64,000 bases of DNA from Paraburkholderia saeva (GTDB taxonomy: Bacteria; Pseudomonadota; Gammaproteobacteria; Burkholderiales; Burkholderiaceae): the NCBI RefSeq assembly GCF_907164555.1, contig NZ_CAJQZC010000007.1, positions 62,001-126,000 on the forward strand, in the 5' to 3' direction. The position numbers were made by a program, and so were the translations under genes. Below, one piece after another: positions 1-8,072 of the stretch. Every line of letters starts with the position of its first letter. The stretch's first letter is position 1. Below the pieces are notes generated by a model. It ran no database searches. It was not told where the DNA came from and saw only the letters and a list, made by a program, of their open reading frames with translations.

Positions 1-500
1 GCTCGGGTACGCCGGCCGCGTTGCCCGCGAAGGCGCTGAAGGAGCGCGGCTACAAGGGCAAGATCTACCAGACGCACGGCGTCGCCAATAACGACTTCCT
101 GCGCGTATGCGGCAAGGACTGCGAAGGCGAACTGCTGCCGACCGGCCCGGTTCTCGTGACCGAGCAGCTGCCGGATTCGAACCCAGTGAAGAAATCGTCG
201 GAGGCGTACAAGGCAGCCTATGAAAAGGCCTATGGCGTGGGCACGCTGTCGACGTTCGGCGGTCACGCATGGGATGCCGGCCAGATGCTGCAGCGTGCGA
301 TTCCGGAAGCACTGAAGAAGGGGCAGCCGGGCACGGAGGCGTTCCGCGAGGCACTGCGTGCGTCGCTTGAGAACCTGAAGGATCTGCCGGTCGCGCACGG
401 CATCATGAACACCACGACGACCGATCACAACGGCTTCGATAACCGCGCACGCGTGATGGTCGAAATCGTCGACGGCAAGTGGAAACTCCAGAACGACTAA
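1..500 (+). CDS. Branched-chain amino acid ABC transporter binding protein, C-terminal part
   Basis: Open frame runs in from the left edge, so only about the last 166 residues are present and the signal peptide is outside the window. The sequence fits the C-terminal lobe of a LivK-type periplasmic binding protein (Peripla_BP_6): GYKGKIYQTHGVANNDF followed by an A-Y-x-x-A-Y-E-K-A-Y helix and a closing VMVEIVDGKWKL strand seen in these proteins. Two cysteines (VCGKDCEG) may form a disulfide. It sits 211 bp before livH, so it is the natural partner of the transporter genes that follow. The substrate may be a branched-chain or other amino acid, or an amide; sequence alone does not decide. Confidence 0.85.
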   Translation, partial: SGTPAALPAKALKERGYKGKIYQTHGVANNDFLRVCGKDCEGELLPTGPVLVTEQLPDSNPVKKSSEAYKAAYEKAYGVGTLSTFGGHAWDAGQMLQRAIPEALKKGQPGTEAFREALRASLENLKDLPVAHGIMNTTTTDHNGFDNRARVMVEIVDGKWKLQND

Positions 501-571
501 AAAAGTACGCGCTTCTCGCATGCGGTGTGGCGATGAGGCTGCACCGACATTCTGTTCGACGAAAATGGCGA

Positions 572-604
572 CGACCGCCGCGCCTTATCCGGGTGCGGCG
601 GTCG
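572..604 (+). terminator. GC-rich stem-loop between the binding protein and livH
   Basis: A perfect 10-bp stem (CGACCGCCGC with GCGGCGGTCG) lies about 70 bp after the binding-protein stop. It is followed only by CGTTTC, not a real T-run, so it is more likely an mRNA-stabilising or attenuating hairpin that lowers livHMGF relative to the binding protein than a full terminator. This is inference from position. Confidence 0.4.
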
Positions 605-711
605 CGTTTCAGGGCAGGGATGACGAACTCATTCCGAAGACAAGGCGCTCGCGTTTGATGCGATGACGCCGGTTTCAATTTCGACTTCGACTTCGACGTT
701 TCAGAGGAAGT

Positions 712-1767
712 ATGGATCTATCAATAGCGGCGATCCTCGCGCAGGACGGGATCACCACGGGCGCAATCTACGCGTTGCTCGCGCTTGCGCTGGTGCTGGT
801 GTTTTCGGTGACGCGGGTGATCTTCATCCCGCAGGGCGAGTTCGTTTCATATGGCGCGTTGACGCTCGCCGCCATTCAGACGCAGAAATTTCCCACCACG
901 TGCTGGCTGCTGATCGCGATGGGGGCGGCGTGCTTTGTCGTCGAGACGGCGGGGCTCGTGCGGCACCCTGAGCGGCGGCGCCACGCAGCGCGCACGCTTG
1001 CGACGCTGGTCGGCAAATATCTGCTCTTCCCGATTGCCGTCTATGCGGTGACGCGCGGTCTCTTCATGCAGCCGCTACCGATGATCGTGCAGATCGCGTT
1101 GACGCTGCTGATCGTGATTCCGATGGGACCGTTCGTGTACCGGCTTGCGTACGAACCGATCGCCGAAGCGACGACGCTGCTGCTGCTGATCGTCGCAGTG
1201 GCCGTGCACTTCGCGATGGTTGGGCTTGGCCTCGTGATGTTCGGCGCGGAGGGCTCGCGCACGACGGCTTTCTCCGACGCGACGTTCAACATCGGCAGCA
1301 TGACGATATCCGGGCAGAGCCTGTGGGTGGTCGTCACGGCCGTCGTACTGATCGGAGCGCTGTACCTGTACTTCGACCGCTCGATCTCGGGCAAGGCGCT
1401 GCGCGCGACGTCGGTGAACCGCCTTGGCGCGCGCCTCGTCGGCATTGGCACGACGCAGGCGGGGCGGCTCGCGTTCACGCTGGCCGCCGGCCTCGGCGCG
1501 CTGTGCGGCATCCTCGTGGCGCCGCTGACGACCATCTACTACGATTCCGGCTTCCTGATCGGCCTGAAGGGGTTCGTGGGGGCGATCATCGGCGGTCTCG
1601 TCAGCTACCCGCTGGCGGCCGCGGGATCGATCCTGGTGGGCCTGCTGGAGTCGTACTCGTCGTTCTGGGCAAGTGCCTATAAGGAAGTGATCGTGTTCAC
1701 GTTGATCATCCCGGTGCTGCTGTGGCGAAGCTTCGTCAGCCCGCACGCTGAAGAGGACGAGGAGTGA
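712..1767 (+). CDS. livH: Branched-chain amino acid ABC transporter permease LivH
   Basis: A 351-residue integral membrane permease of the LivH type. The N-terminus has the family pattern (GITTGAIYALLALALVLVFSVT) and the core contains the GxxxGAL...G and LVAPLTTIYYDSGF segments that line the LivH/LivM pore. It is about 50 residues longer than E. coli LivH, because of an extra hydrophilic stretch and helix around residues 60-125; this is common in Burkholderiaceae homologues. The start at 712 has GAGGA five bases upstream. livM-livG begins 4 bp after the stop, so the genes are co-transcribed. It forms the membrane heterodimer with the LivM half of the next protein. Confidence 0.9.
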   Translation: MDLSIAAILAQDGITTGAIYALLALALVLVFSVTRVIFIPQGEFVSYGALTLAAIQTQKFPTTCWLLIAMGAACFVVETAGLVRHPERRRHAARTLATLVGKYLLFPIAVYAVTRGLFMQPLPMIVQIALTLLIVIPMGPFVYRLAYEPIAEATTLLLLIVAVAVHFAMVGLGLVMFGAEGSRTTAFSDATFNIGSMTISGQSLWVVVTAVVLIGALYLYFDRSISGKALRATSVNRLGARLVGIGTTQAGRLAFTLAAGLGALCGILVAPLTTIYYDSGFLIGLKGFVGAIIGGLVSYPLAAAGSILVGLLESYSSFWASAYKEVIVFTLIIPVLLWRSFVSPHAEEDEE

Positions 1768-1771
1768 CACG

Positions 1772-3556
1772 ATGAAACGGATCATGCAAAACAGGTTCTT
1801 CTGGCTGTTCCTCGTGGTGATGTTCGCGCTACCCGTCTTGCCGCAGCCGGTCCGCGTGCCTGAGTACTGGGTCACGCTGTTGAACTACATCGGACTCTAT
1901 TCGATCGTCGCGATCGGGCTCGTACTGCTGACGGGCATCGGCGGGATGACGAGCTTCGGGCAGGCGGCGTTTGTCGGCGTGGGCGCGTATTCCACGGCGT
2001 ATCTGACGACGCAGTTCGGTGTGTCGCCGTGGCTCGCGCTGATCGCAGGCGTCGTGTTGACGGCGCTGATCGCACTCGTGCTGGGTGCGGTGACGATGCG
2101 CCTGTCGGGCCACTTCCTGCCGCTCGGCACGATCGCATGGGGGCTCGCGCTGTTCTTCCTCTTCGGCAATATGGAGATGCTCGGCAAGTACGATGGCATC
2201 AATGGCATTCCGGTGCTCAACGTCTTCGGTATCCAGCTGGAGTCCGGCCGGCACATCTATTACCTGATCTGGATTGTCGTGCTGGCCGCGGTGGTCTCTG
2301 TTCAGAATCTGCTTAATAGTCGCCCGGGCCGCGCAATCCGTGCGCTTCGCGGCGGTGGCTCGATGGCCGAGGCAATGGGCGTTAACACCGCATGGATGCG
2401 CGTTGTGATCTTCGTCTATGCGGCGGTTCTCGCTGCCGTGTCGGGCTTCCTCTATGCGCACTTGCAGCGCGCGGTGAACCCCACGCCATTTGGTTTGAAC
2501 CACGGCATCGAATTTCTGTTCATGGCGGTGGTGGGTGGCGTGTCGCATGTGTGGGGCGCGGTGCTGGGTGCGGCAATCCTGACGCTCCTGCAGGATTACC
2601 TCCAGACGTGGCTGCCGAAGCTGCTTGGCGAAAACGGCAACTTCGAAGTGATCGTCTTCGGCATCCTGATGGTCTTGCTGCTGCAGTACGCGCGTCAGGG
2701 CGTCTGGCCATTCGTCGCGCGGCTGTTTCCCCGCGGTCCGCGTGCCCACGTGCCTGATCACGCCGACCCTTTGCCGCAGCGCAGCAAGCCGACAGGCGGC
2801 GAAACGCTGCTTTCGGTGGTGAAGGCGCGTAAGCAGTTCGGCGGGCTGGTTGCCGTGAACGACGTGAGCTTCGAAGTGAAGGCTGGCCAGATCATCGGCC
2901 TGATTGGGCCGAATGGCGCCGGCAAATCGACGACGTTCAATCTGGTGACCGGCGTATTGCAGGCGACAAGCGGCGAAATTTCGTTCCGCGGTGAGCGGAT
3001 CGATTCGCTGACTTCACGTGAAATCGTCAGGCGCGGGATCGGCCGGACGTTCCAGCACGTCAAGCTGCTGCCGGGCATGACGGTGCTGGAGAACGTTGCG
3101 ATTGGTGCACATCTGCGTGGCCATGCGGGCGTCTGGCGTAGCGTCGCAAAGCTCAACGGCGCGGAAGAGGGACGCCTGATGGCGGAGGCTGCGCGCCAGA
3201 TCCGCCGGGTTGGCCTCGAGCAGCATATGTACGACGAGGCCGGCAGTCTTGCCCTCGGGCAGCAGCGGATTCTGGAAATCGCGCGCGCCCTGTGCTGCGA
3301 CCCGACGCTGCTGCTGCTGGATGAGCCTGCTGCCGGACTTCGCTATCAGGAAAAGCAGCAACTGGCTGTCCTGCTGAAGAAGCTCAAGGAAGAGGGCATG
3401 AGTGTGCTGCTTGTCGAGCATGACATGGACTTTGTGATGAATCTGACCGATCGGCTGGTGGTGATGGAGTTCGGCACCCGAATCGCGGAAGGTTTGCCGG
3501 AGGACGTGCAGAAAGATCCGGCCGTGCTCGAAGCCTATCTTGGCGGGGTGGAATGA
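1772..3556 (+). CDS. Fused permease-ATPase, LivM-LivG
   Basis: A single 594-residue frame holds two normally separate proteins. Residues 1 to about 325 are a LivM permease, with the conserved loop ATP-binding-contact segment RALRGGGSMAEAMGVN near residue 190. A short Pro/Arg linker leads to a LivG-type ATPase from about residue 345, with Walker A GPNGAGKST and Walker B LLLLDEPAAGL. The ABC signature reads LALGQQR rather than LSGGQQR, a variation typical of LivG. The fusion fixes one permease to one ATPase, with LivF as the second ATPase. The stop overlaps the livF start. No frameshift or missing motif is visible, so it looks functional. Confidence 0.92.
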   Translation: MKRIMQNRFFWLFLVVMFALPVLPQPVRVPEYWVTLLNYIGLYSIVAIGLVLLTGIGGMTSFGQAAFVGVGAYSTAYLTTQFGVSPWLALIAGVVLTALIALVLGAVTMRLSGHFLPLGTIAWGLALFFLFGNMEMLGKYDGINGIPVLNVFGIQLESGRHIYYLIWIVVLAAVVSVQNLLNSRPGRAIRALRGGGSMAEAMGVNTAWMRVVIFVYAAVLAAVSGFLYAHLQRAVNPTPFGLNHGIEFLFMAVVGGVSHVWGAVLGAAILTLLQDYLQTWLPKLLGENGNFEVIVFGILMVLLLQYARQGVWPFVARLFPRGPRAHVPDHADPLPQRSKPTGGETLLSVVKARKQFGGLVAVNDVSFEVKAGQIIGLIGPNGAGKSTTFNLVTGVLQATSGEISFRGERIDSLTSREIVRRGIGRTFQHVKLLPGMTVLENVAIGAHLRGHAGVWRSVAKLNGAEEGRLMAEAARQIRRVGLEQHMYDEAGSLALGQQRILEIARALCCDPTLLLLDEPAAGLRYQEKQQLAVLLKKLKEEGMSVLLVEHDMDFVMNLTDRLVVMEFGTRIAEGLPEDVQKDPAVLEAYLGGVE

Positions 3557-4320
3557 TGACGATGCAAACTGAATCCGGCACGCCGATTCTCGACGTCACC
3601 GGCTTGTCTGTCCGCTACGGCAAAGTCGAGGCGCTGCACAATGCGGCGATCAAGGTTCGGCCTGGCCAGATCGTGTCGGTGATTGGGCCGAACGGCGCGG
3701 GCAAGTCGACGCTGCTCAACGCAATCATGGGTGCGCTGCCGGTGAGTGGGCACGCGAAGGGCGCGATCGCCTTTCGAGGTGACGATGTTAGCGCTGTCCC
3801 CGTCGAAAAGCGCGTGGCACGGGGCATGTGCCTCGTCCCGGAAAAGCGCGAGCTGTTTTCCACGATGACGGTTGAAGATAACCTCGTGCTCGGAGCTTAC
3901 CGCCGCAAGCGGGCGGGAGAACGTGACTTTCTCGATCAACTCGAACCGGTTTTCCAGCTGTTTCCGCGATTGAAAGAGCGGCGCAGGCAGGCAGCGGGTA
4001 CGCTGTCTGGCGGCGAGCGGCAGATGTTGGCAGTGGGTCGGGCGTTGATGGGTAAGCCGGATCTGTTAATGCTGGACGAACCGAGCCTTGGTCTTGCCCC
4101 CCTGATCGTAAAAGAGATCTTTCATATCATTAGTGCACTGCGTCAGACGGGCGTTGCCACGTTGCTGATCGAGCAGAATGCGCGTGCAGCGCTGCAAATC
4201 TCCGACTACGGTTACGTACTCGAAACCGGCGAACTTGCACTTGAGGGCGCGGCGGCCGATCTGGCGCAGAATCCTCGGGTCATTGAGACGTATCTGGGGC
4301 TGACTAAAAAGGTCGCTTGA
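3553..4320 (+). CDS. livF: Branched-chain amino acid ABC transporter ATPase LivF
   Basis: A 255-residue ABC ATPase with Walker A GPNGAGKST near residue 45, signature LSGGERQMLAVGRAL, Walker B LLMLDEPSLGL and a switch His replaced by the Gln of LLIEQNARAAL, the LivF form. It starts inside the livG stop (ATGA overlap; a second in-frame ATG follows at once at 3556), which implies translational coupling. It supplies the second nucleotide-binding domain of the transporter. A strong hairpin terminator lies 32 bp after the stop. Confidence 0.92.
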   Translation: MMTMQTESGTPILDVTGLSVRYGKVEALHNAAIKVRPGQIVSVIGPNGAGKSTLLNAIMGALPVSGHAKGAIAFRGDDVSAVPVEKRVARGMCLVPEKRELFSTMTVEDNLVLGAYRRKRAGERDFLDQLEPVFQLFPRLKERRRQAAGTLSGGERQMLAVGRALMGKPDLLMLDEPSLGLAPLIVKEIFHIISALRQTGVATLLIEQNARAALQISDYGYVLETGELALEGAAADLAQNPRVIETYLGLTKKVA

Positions 4321-4351
4321 TCTCGTCTTTGATAATCCGTGGCGACTTCGA

Positions 4352-4387
4352 GGCGGTGTGTTTCACGTGAAACACACCGCCTTTTTT
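4352..4387 (+). terminator. Rho-independent terminator after livF, built on a parS palindrome
   Basis: A perfect 30-bp palindrome (4352-4381) with GGCGGTGTG and CACACCGCC arms is followed by six T residues (4382-4387). In RNA the central CACGUG region would form the loop. The position, 32 bp after the livF stop, fits an intrinsic terminator. The same bases include a full ParB-binding site. Confidence 0.8.
4359..4374. promoter_or_regulatory. parS: parS site 1 (ParB-binding centromere site)
   Basis: The 16-mer TGTTTCACGTGAAACA is a perfect match to the bacterial chromosomal parS consensus. It lies about 3.7 kb upstream of parB. ParB dimers would load here and spread over the neighbouring DNA to build the partition complex moved by ParA. 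Confidence 0.95.
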
Positions 4388-4431
4388 ATCGTTGACCGAA
4401 CGGACGAAATTCGGGCCAAAAGCGAACCCGC

Positions 4432-4437
4432 TATAAT
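4432..4437 (+). promoter_or_regulatory. Perfect -10 box upstream of mnmG
   Basis: TATAAT (in the context GCTATAAT) lies 58 bp before the chosen mnmG start. A TTGACC word at 4392 is too far away (34 bp) to be its -35. No good -35 is seen at 16-18 bp, so the element is only a likely promoter for the mnmG-rsmG-parAB operon. Confidence 0.5.
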
Positions 4438-4494
4438 TCGCCCATACATTTTCCTTTGAAAGGCTCACGCGCCTTATCCGGCGTGAGATCCGCG

Positions 4495-6453
4495 ATGCTT
4501 TTTCCCTCAGAATTTGACGTTATTGTCGTCGGTGGCGGCCATGCCGGCACCGAAGCCGCTTTGGCGTCTGCGCGCATGGGCGCGAAAACGCTGCTGTTGA
4601 CGCACAACATCGAAACGCTTGGCCAAATGAGCTGCAATCCGTCGATCGGCGGCATTGGCAAAGGCCATCTGGTCAAAGAAGTCGACGCGCTTGGCGGCGC
4701 AATGGCTGCGGCCACGGACGAGGGCGGGATCCAGTTCCGCATTCTCAACTCGTCCAAGGGCCCGGCCGTCCGGGCAACACGTGCCCAGGCTGATCGGCTC
4801 CTGTACAAGCAGGCTATCCGGCATCGTCTGGAGAATCAGCCGAATCTGTGGCTGTTCCAGCAGGCCGTCGACGATCTGATGGTAGAGGGCAATCGTGTCG
4901 TTGGAGCGGTGACGCAGGTCGGGATTCGTTTCCGTTCGCGGGCTGTTGTACTCACAGCGGGGACGTTCCTCGACGGAAAAATCCACGTCGGACTGAACAA
5001 TTACACCGGCGGCCGCGCTGGTGATCCCGCTGCGGTGTCGCTGTCTGCGCGCCTCAAGGAGTTGAAGCTGCCGCAGGGTCGTCTCAAAACCGGCACGCCC
5101 CCCCGCATTGACGGCCGCACGATCGATTTTTCGGTACTCGAAGAGCAACCCGGGGATCTGGATCCGGTGCCGGTGTTCTCGTTTCTCGGACGCGTCGAGC
5201 AACATCCGCGTCAGGTTCCGTGCTGGGTGACGCATACCAACGAGCGTACGCACGACATTATTCGCGGCGGTCTCGACCGCTCGCCGATGTACACGGGCGT
5301 GATCGAAGGTGTCGGGCCGCGTTATTGCCCCTCGATCGAGGACAAGATTCATCGGTTTGCGTCCAAGGAATCCCACCAGATTTTTCTGGAGCCGGAAGGG
5401 CTGACCACGAATGAGTTCTACCCGAACGGTATCTCGACGAGTCTTCCGTTTGATGTGCAACTGGAACTGGTCCGGTCAATGCGCGGCCTGGAGCATGCTC
5501 ACATCCTGCGCCCCGGTTATGCGATTGAGTATGACTACTTCGACCCACGTGGGCTGAAGGCGTCGCTGGAAACCAAGGTGATCGATGGGCTGTTCTTCGC
5601 GGGCCAGATCAATGGCACAACTGGCTATGAAGAGGCGGCAGCTCAGGGTCTGCTCGCCGGTATCAACGCGGGCTTGCAGGTGCAGGGCAGGGACGCGTGG
5701 TGTCCACGCCGGGATGAAGCGTACCTCGGTGTTCTCGTCGACGACCTGGTGACGCGGGGCGTTTCCGAGCCGTATCGGATGTTCACGAGCCGCGCGGAAT
5801 ATCGCCTGAGCTTGCGCGAAGACAACGCAGATATGCGTCTAACGGAGATCGGGCGCGAGATCGGTGTGGTGGACGATGTCCGTTGGGACGCATTCAGTCG
5901 CAAGCGCGATGCTGTTTCACGTGAAACAGAGCGTTTGCGTACGACCTGGGTCAATCCCAAGACCTTGTCGGCGGAAGCAGCGACAGCGCTGCTCGGCAAG
6001 CCAATCGATCACGAATACAGTCTGGCCGATCTGCTGCGGCGGCCGGGCGTGGGTTACGACGGCGTTTGCGGTCTGCTCGACGGTACGTGCGGACCGACGG
6101 AAGCGCTGGCTAATGACAGCGTCTTGCTCGCGCAAATCAAGGAGCAGATTGAGATCGCCGTGAAGTATCAGGGCTACATCGAGCGGCAGGCGGGTGAAAT
6201 CGAGCGCAACGAAGCGCACGAGAGCACGCGACTTCCCGAAGGACTGGACTACGCCGAAGTTCGTGGACTGTCATTCGAGGCGCGCCAAAAGCTGACGCAA
6301 TTCCGTCCGGAAACGATCGGGCAGGCGTCGCGGATATCCGGCATCACGCCTGCCGCAATCTCACTGCTTATGGTGCATCTGAAGCGCGGGCTTGGCCGGC
6401 GGCAGCCCACGGCGACGGACAACAGCGCCGAAAGCAAGCCGGTGATCCAATGA
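4495..6453 (+). CDS. mnmG: tRNA uridine-5-carboxymethylaminomethyl modification enzyme MnmG (GidA)
   Basis: FAD protein that, with MnmE, installs the cmnm5 group on the wobble uridine of several tRNAs. With the ATG at 4495 the product has 652 residues, close to the usual 630-650, and begins directly with the Rossmann strand FDVIVVGGGHAGTEAA (GGGHAG at 13-18). A frame extension back to 4456 exists but adds residues not seen in the family. Other hallmarks are MSCNPSIGGIGKGHL, KTGTPPRIDGRTID and the C-terminal GVGYDGV...ALxNDS region. rsmG overlaps the stop by ATGA. A parS site lies inside the gene and encodes part of a helix (AVSRETER) without disrupting the protein. Confidence 0.97.
   Translation: MLFPSEFDVIVVGGGHAGTEAALASARMGAKTLLLTHNIETLGQMSCNPSIGGIGKGHLVKEVDALGGAMAAATDEGGIQFRILNSSKGPAVRATRAQADRLLYKQAIRHRLENQPNLWLFQQAVDDLMVEGNRVVGAVTQVGIRFRSRAVVLTAGTFLDGKIHVGLNNYTGGRAGDPAAVSLSARLKELKLPQGRLKTGTPPRIDGRTIDFSVLEEQPGDLDPVPVFSFLGRVEQHPRQVPCWVTHTNERTHDIIRGGLDRSPMYTGVIEGVGPRYCPSIEDKIHRFASKESHQIFLEPEGLTTNEFYPNGISTSLPFDVQLELVRSMRGLEHAHILRPGYAIEYDYFDPRGLKASLETKVIDGLFFAGQINGTTGYEEAAAQGLLAGINAGLQVQGRDAWCPRRDEAYLGVLVDDLVTRGVSEPYRMFTSRAEYRLSLREDNADMRLTEIGREIGVVDDVRWDAFSRKRDAVSRETERLRTTWVNPKTLSAEAATALLGKPIDHEYSLADLLRRPGVGYDGVCGLLDGTCGPTEALANDSVLLAQIKEQIEIAVKYQGYIERQAGEIERNEAHESTRLPEGLDYAEVRGLSFEARQKLTQFRPETIGQASRISGITPAAISLLMVHLKRGLGRRQPTATDNSAESKPVIQ
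5913..5928. promoter_or_regulatory. parS: parS site 2, inside mnmG
   Basis: A second perfect TGTTTCACGTGAAACA lies within the mnmG coding sequence, 1554 bp from site 1. With one flanking base pair the palindrome is 18 bp. Codons around it are normal for the gene, so the site is kept under both protein and DNA-binding constraint. Confidence 0.95.
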
Positions 6454-7139
6454 CGGCAGGGCAAAGGAATGCTGCAGCGGCAGGTGAGCGGGACTTGCTG
6501 TCGGCGTTACTGCATGAAGGCGTGGGCGAACTTGGTCTCGAACTGACCGAGCCGCAACTCAACAAGCTACTCGATTACGTCGCGCTGCTGGCGAAGTGGA
6601 ACGCGGTCTACAACCTGACTGCCATCCGCGATCCGCGGCAGATGCTCATTCAGCACATCCTCGATTCGCTGTCGATCGTGCCGCATCTCGCTCAGCGTGG
6701 ACCGTCGTCGGTACTCGACGTGGGTTCCGGTGGTGGACTGCCGGGTATCGTGCTCGCCATCGTCATGCCGGACTGGGCTGTGACGCTGAACGATATTGTT
6801 CACAAGAAGACCGCATTTCAGGCGCAGGCCAAGGCCGAACTGGGTCTTTCCAATCTGTCGGTGGTGACGGGTCGTGTCGAAACCTTGCGGCCGGGCGTCG
6901 AAGTGCCGGCTAAATTCGATGTAATCGTCTCGCGCGCGTTCGCAGAGCTCTCGGATTTCGTTACACTGGCCCGTCATCTCGTCGCGGACCGCGGCGCGAT
7001 CTGGGCGATGAAGGGTATTCGGCCCGAAGGCGAAATCGAGCGGTTGCCCGAGAGAGCGCGCGTGCAGCAGATTATCCGGCTTAAGGTGCCGTCGCTCGAT
7101 GCAGAACGGCATCTGATTGAAGTCACAGTCGATGCCTGA
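6450..7139 (+). CDS. rsmG: 16S rRNA (guanine527-N7)-methyltransferase RsmG (GidB)
   Basis: SAM-dependent methyltransferase that modifies G527 of 16S rRNA. The 229-residue product has the family core NAVYNLTAIRDP around residue 51, the SAM-binding loop VLDVGSGGGLPGI at 88-100, and the VSRAFAEL motif in the second half. The start codon overlaps the mnmG stop (ATGA). Loss of this gene in other bacteria gives low-level streptomycin resistance. It is the second gene of the mnmG-rsmG-parA-parB run. Confidence 0.96.
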   Translation: MTAGQRNAAAAGERDLLSALLHEGVGELGLELTEPQLNKLLDYVALLAKWNAVYNLTAIRDPRQMLIQHILDSLSIVPHLAQRGPSSVLDVGSGGGLPGIVLAIVMPDWAVTLNDIVHKKTAFQAQAKAELGLSNLSVVTGRVETLRPGVEVPAKFDVIVSRAFAELSDFVTLARHLVADRGAIWAMKGIRPEGEIERLPERARVQQIIRLKVPSLDAERHLIEVTVDA

Positions 7140-7208
7140 TTGACGCCCGATCGACACAACGCCAGTCATTCCTATCATTCAAAAGCAGCAAAAAGGGACA
7201 CACCAACG

Positions 7209-7979
7209 ATGGCAAAAATCTTCTGCGTTGCGAACCAGAAGGGCGGCGTCGGGAAGACGACGACAGCAGTCAATCTCGCCGCGAGCCTCGCATCGCAGGG
7301 ACAGCGGGTCCTGCTCATCGATCTGGACCCGCAGGGTAATGCCACCATGGGCAGCGGCATCGACAAGGCCGCGTGCGAAAACACGGTCTACGAAGTGCTG
7401 GTCGATGGCGTGGCCGTCGCCGACGCGCGCGTCAAGCCCGAAGGCGTTTCGTATGACGTATTGCCCGCGAATCGCGAACTTGCGGGCGCCGAGGTTGAAC
7501 TGGTCAGCGTCAACAACCGCGAGCGTCAACTGAAGGACGCGCTTGTGCACGTCGCGGAAGACTATGACTTCGTGTTGATCGACTGCCCACCGGCGCTCTC
7601 GCTGCTGACGCTTAACGGTCTGTGCGCGGCACATGGCGTTGTGATCCCGATGCAGTGCGAGTACTTCGCGCTGGAAGGCCTTTCCGACCTCGTGGCGACG
7701 ATCAAGCAGGTGCACGCGAACCTGAACCGTGACCTCAAGGTGATCGGCCTCCTGCGGGTCATGTTCGATCCGCGCATCACATTGCAGCAGCAGGTTTCCG
7801 ACCAGCTGAAAGAGCACTTTGGCGACAAGGTATTCGACGTGGTGATCCCCCGTAACGTCCGTCTGGCCGAAGCGCCGAGCTACGGTCTGCCAGGCGTGGT
7901 TTTCGACCGGGCATCGCGTGGCGCGCAGGCTTACGTCCAGTTCGGCGCGGAAATGATTGAACGGGTTCGCGCGTTGTAA
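7209..7979 (+). CDS. parA: Chromosome-partitioning ATPase ParA (Soj)
   Basis: A 256-residue Walker-type ATPase. It starts at ATG 7209 (AAAGGGA ribosome site), giving MAKIFCVANQ and the deviant Walker A KGGVGKT at 11-17; the conserved LIDLDPQGN follows near residue 40 and DFVLIDCPPALSLLT is Walker B. The frame is open back to 7140 but that stretch is the rsmG-parA spacer. There is no N-terminal DNA-binding extension, so it is the short chromosomal type. It binds DNA non-specifically as an ATP dimer and moves ParB-parS complexes. Confidence 0.96.
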   Translation: MAKIFCVANQKGGVGKTTTAVNLAASLASQGQRVLLIDLDPQGNATMGSGIDKAACENTVYEVLVDGVAVADARVKPEGVSYDVLPANRELAGAEVELVSVNNRERQLKDALVHVAEDYDFVLIDCPPALSLLTLNGLCAAHGVVIPMQCEYFALEGLSDLVATIKQVHANLNRDLKVIGLLRVMFDPRITLQQQVSDQLKEHFGDKVFDVVIPRNVRLAEAPSYGLPGVVFDRASRGAQAYVQFGAEMIERVRAL

Positions 7980-8072
7980 CGCGCGCCGACGCTGACGGAG
8001 CCCCGCGTGAAAGACAAGACGGCCAGCAAGGCGATACTCAAGACAGCACTCAAGGCGGATCGAGGAAGCACG

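Noticed and set aside
3013..3022. Third parS-like word TTCACGTGAA in livG
   Set aside because: Only the central 10 bp match; outer positions differ from the 16-mer consensus, so ParB loading is unlikely.
4392..4437. TTGACC and TATAAT as a -35/-10 pair before mnmG
   Set aside because: The spacing is 34 bp, about twice what sigma-70 promoters use.
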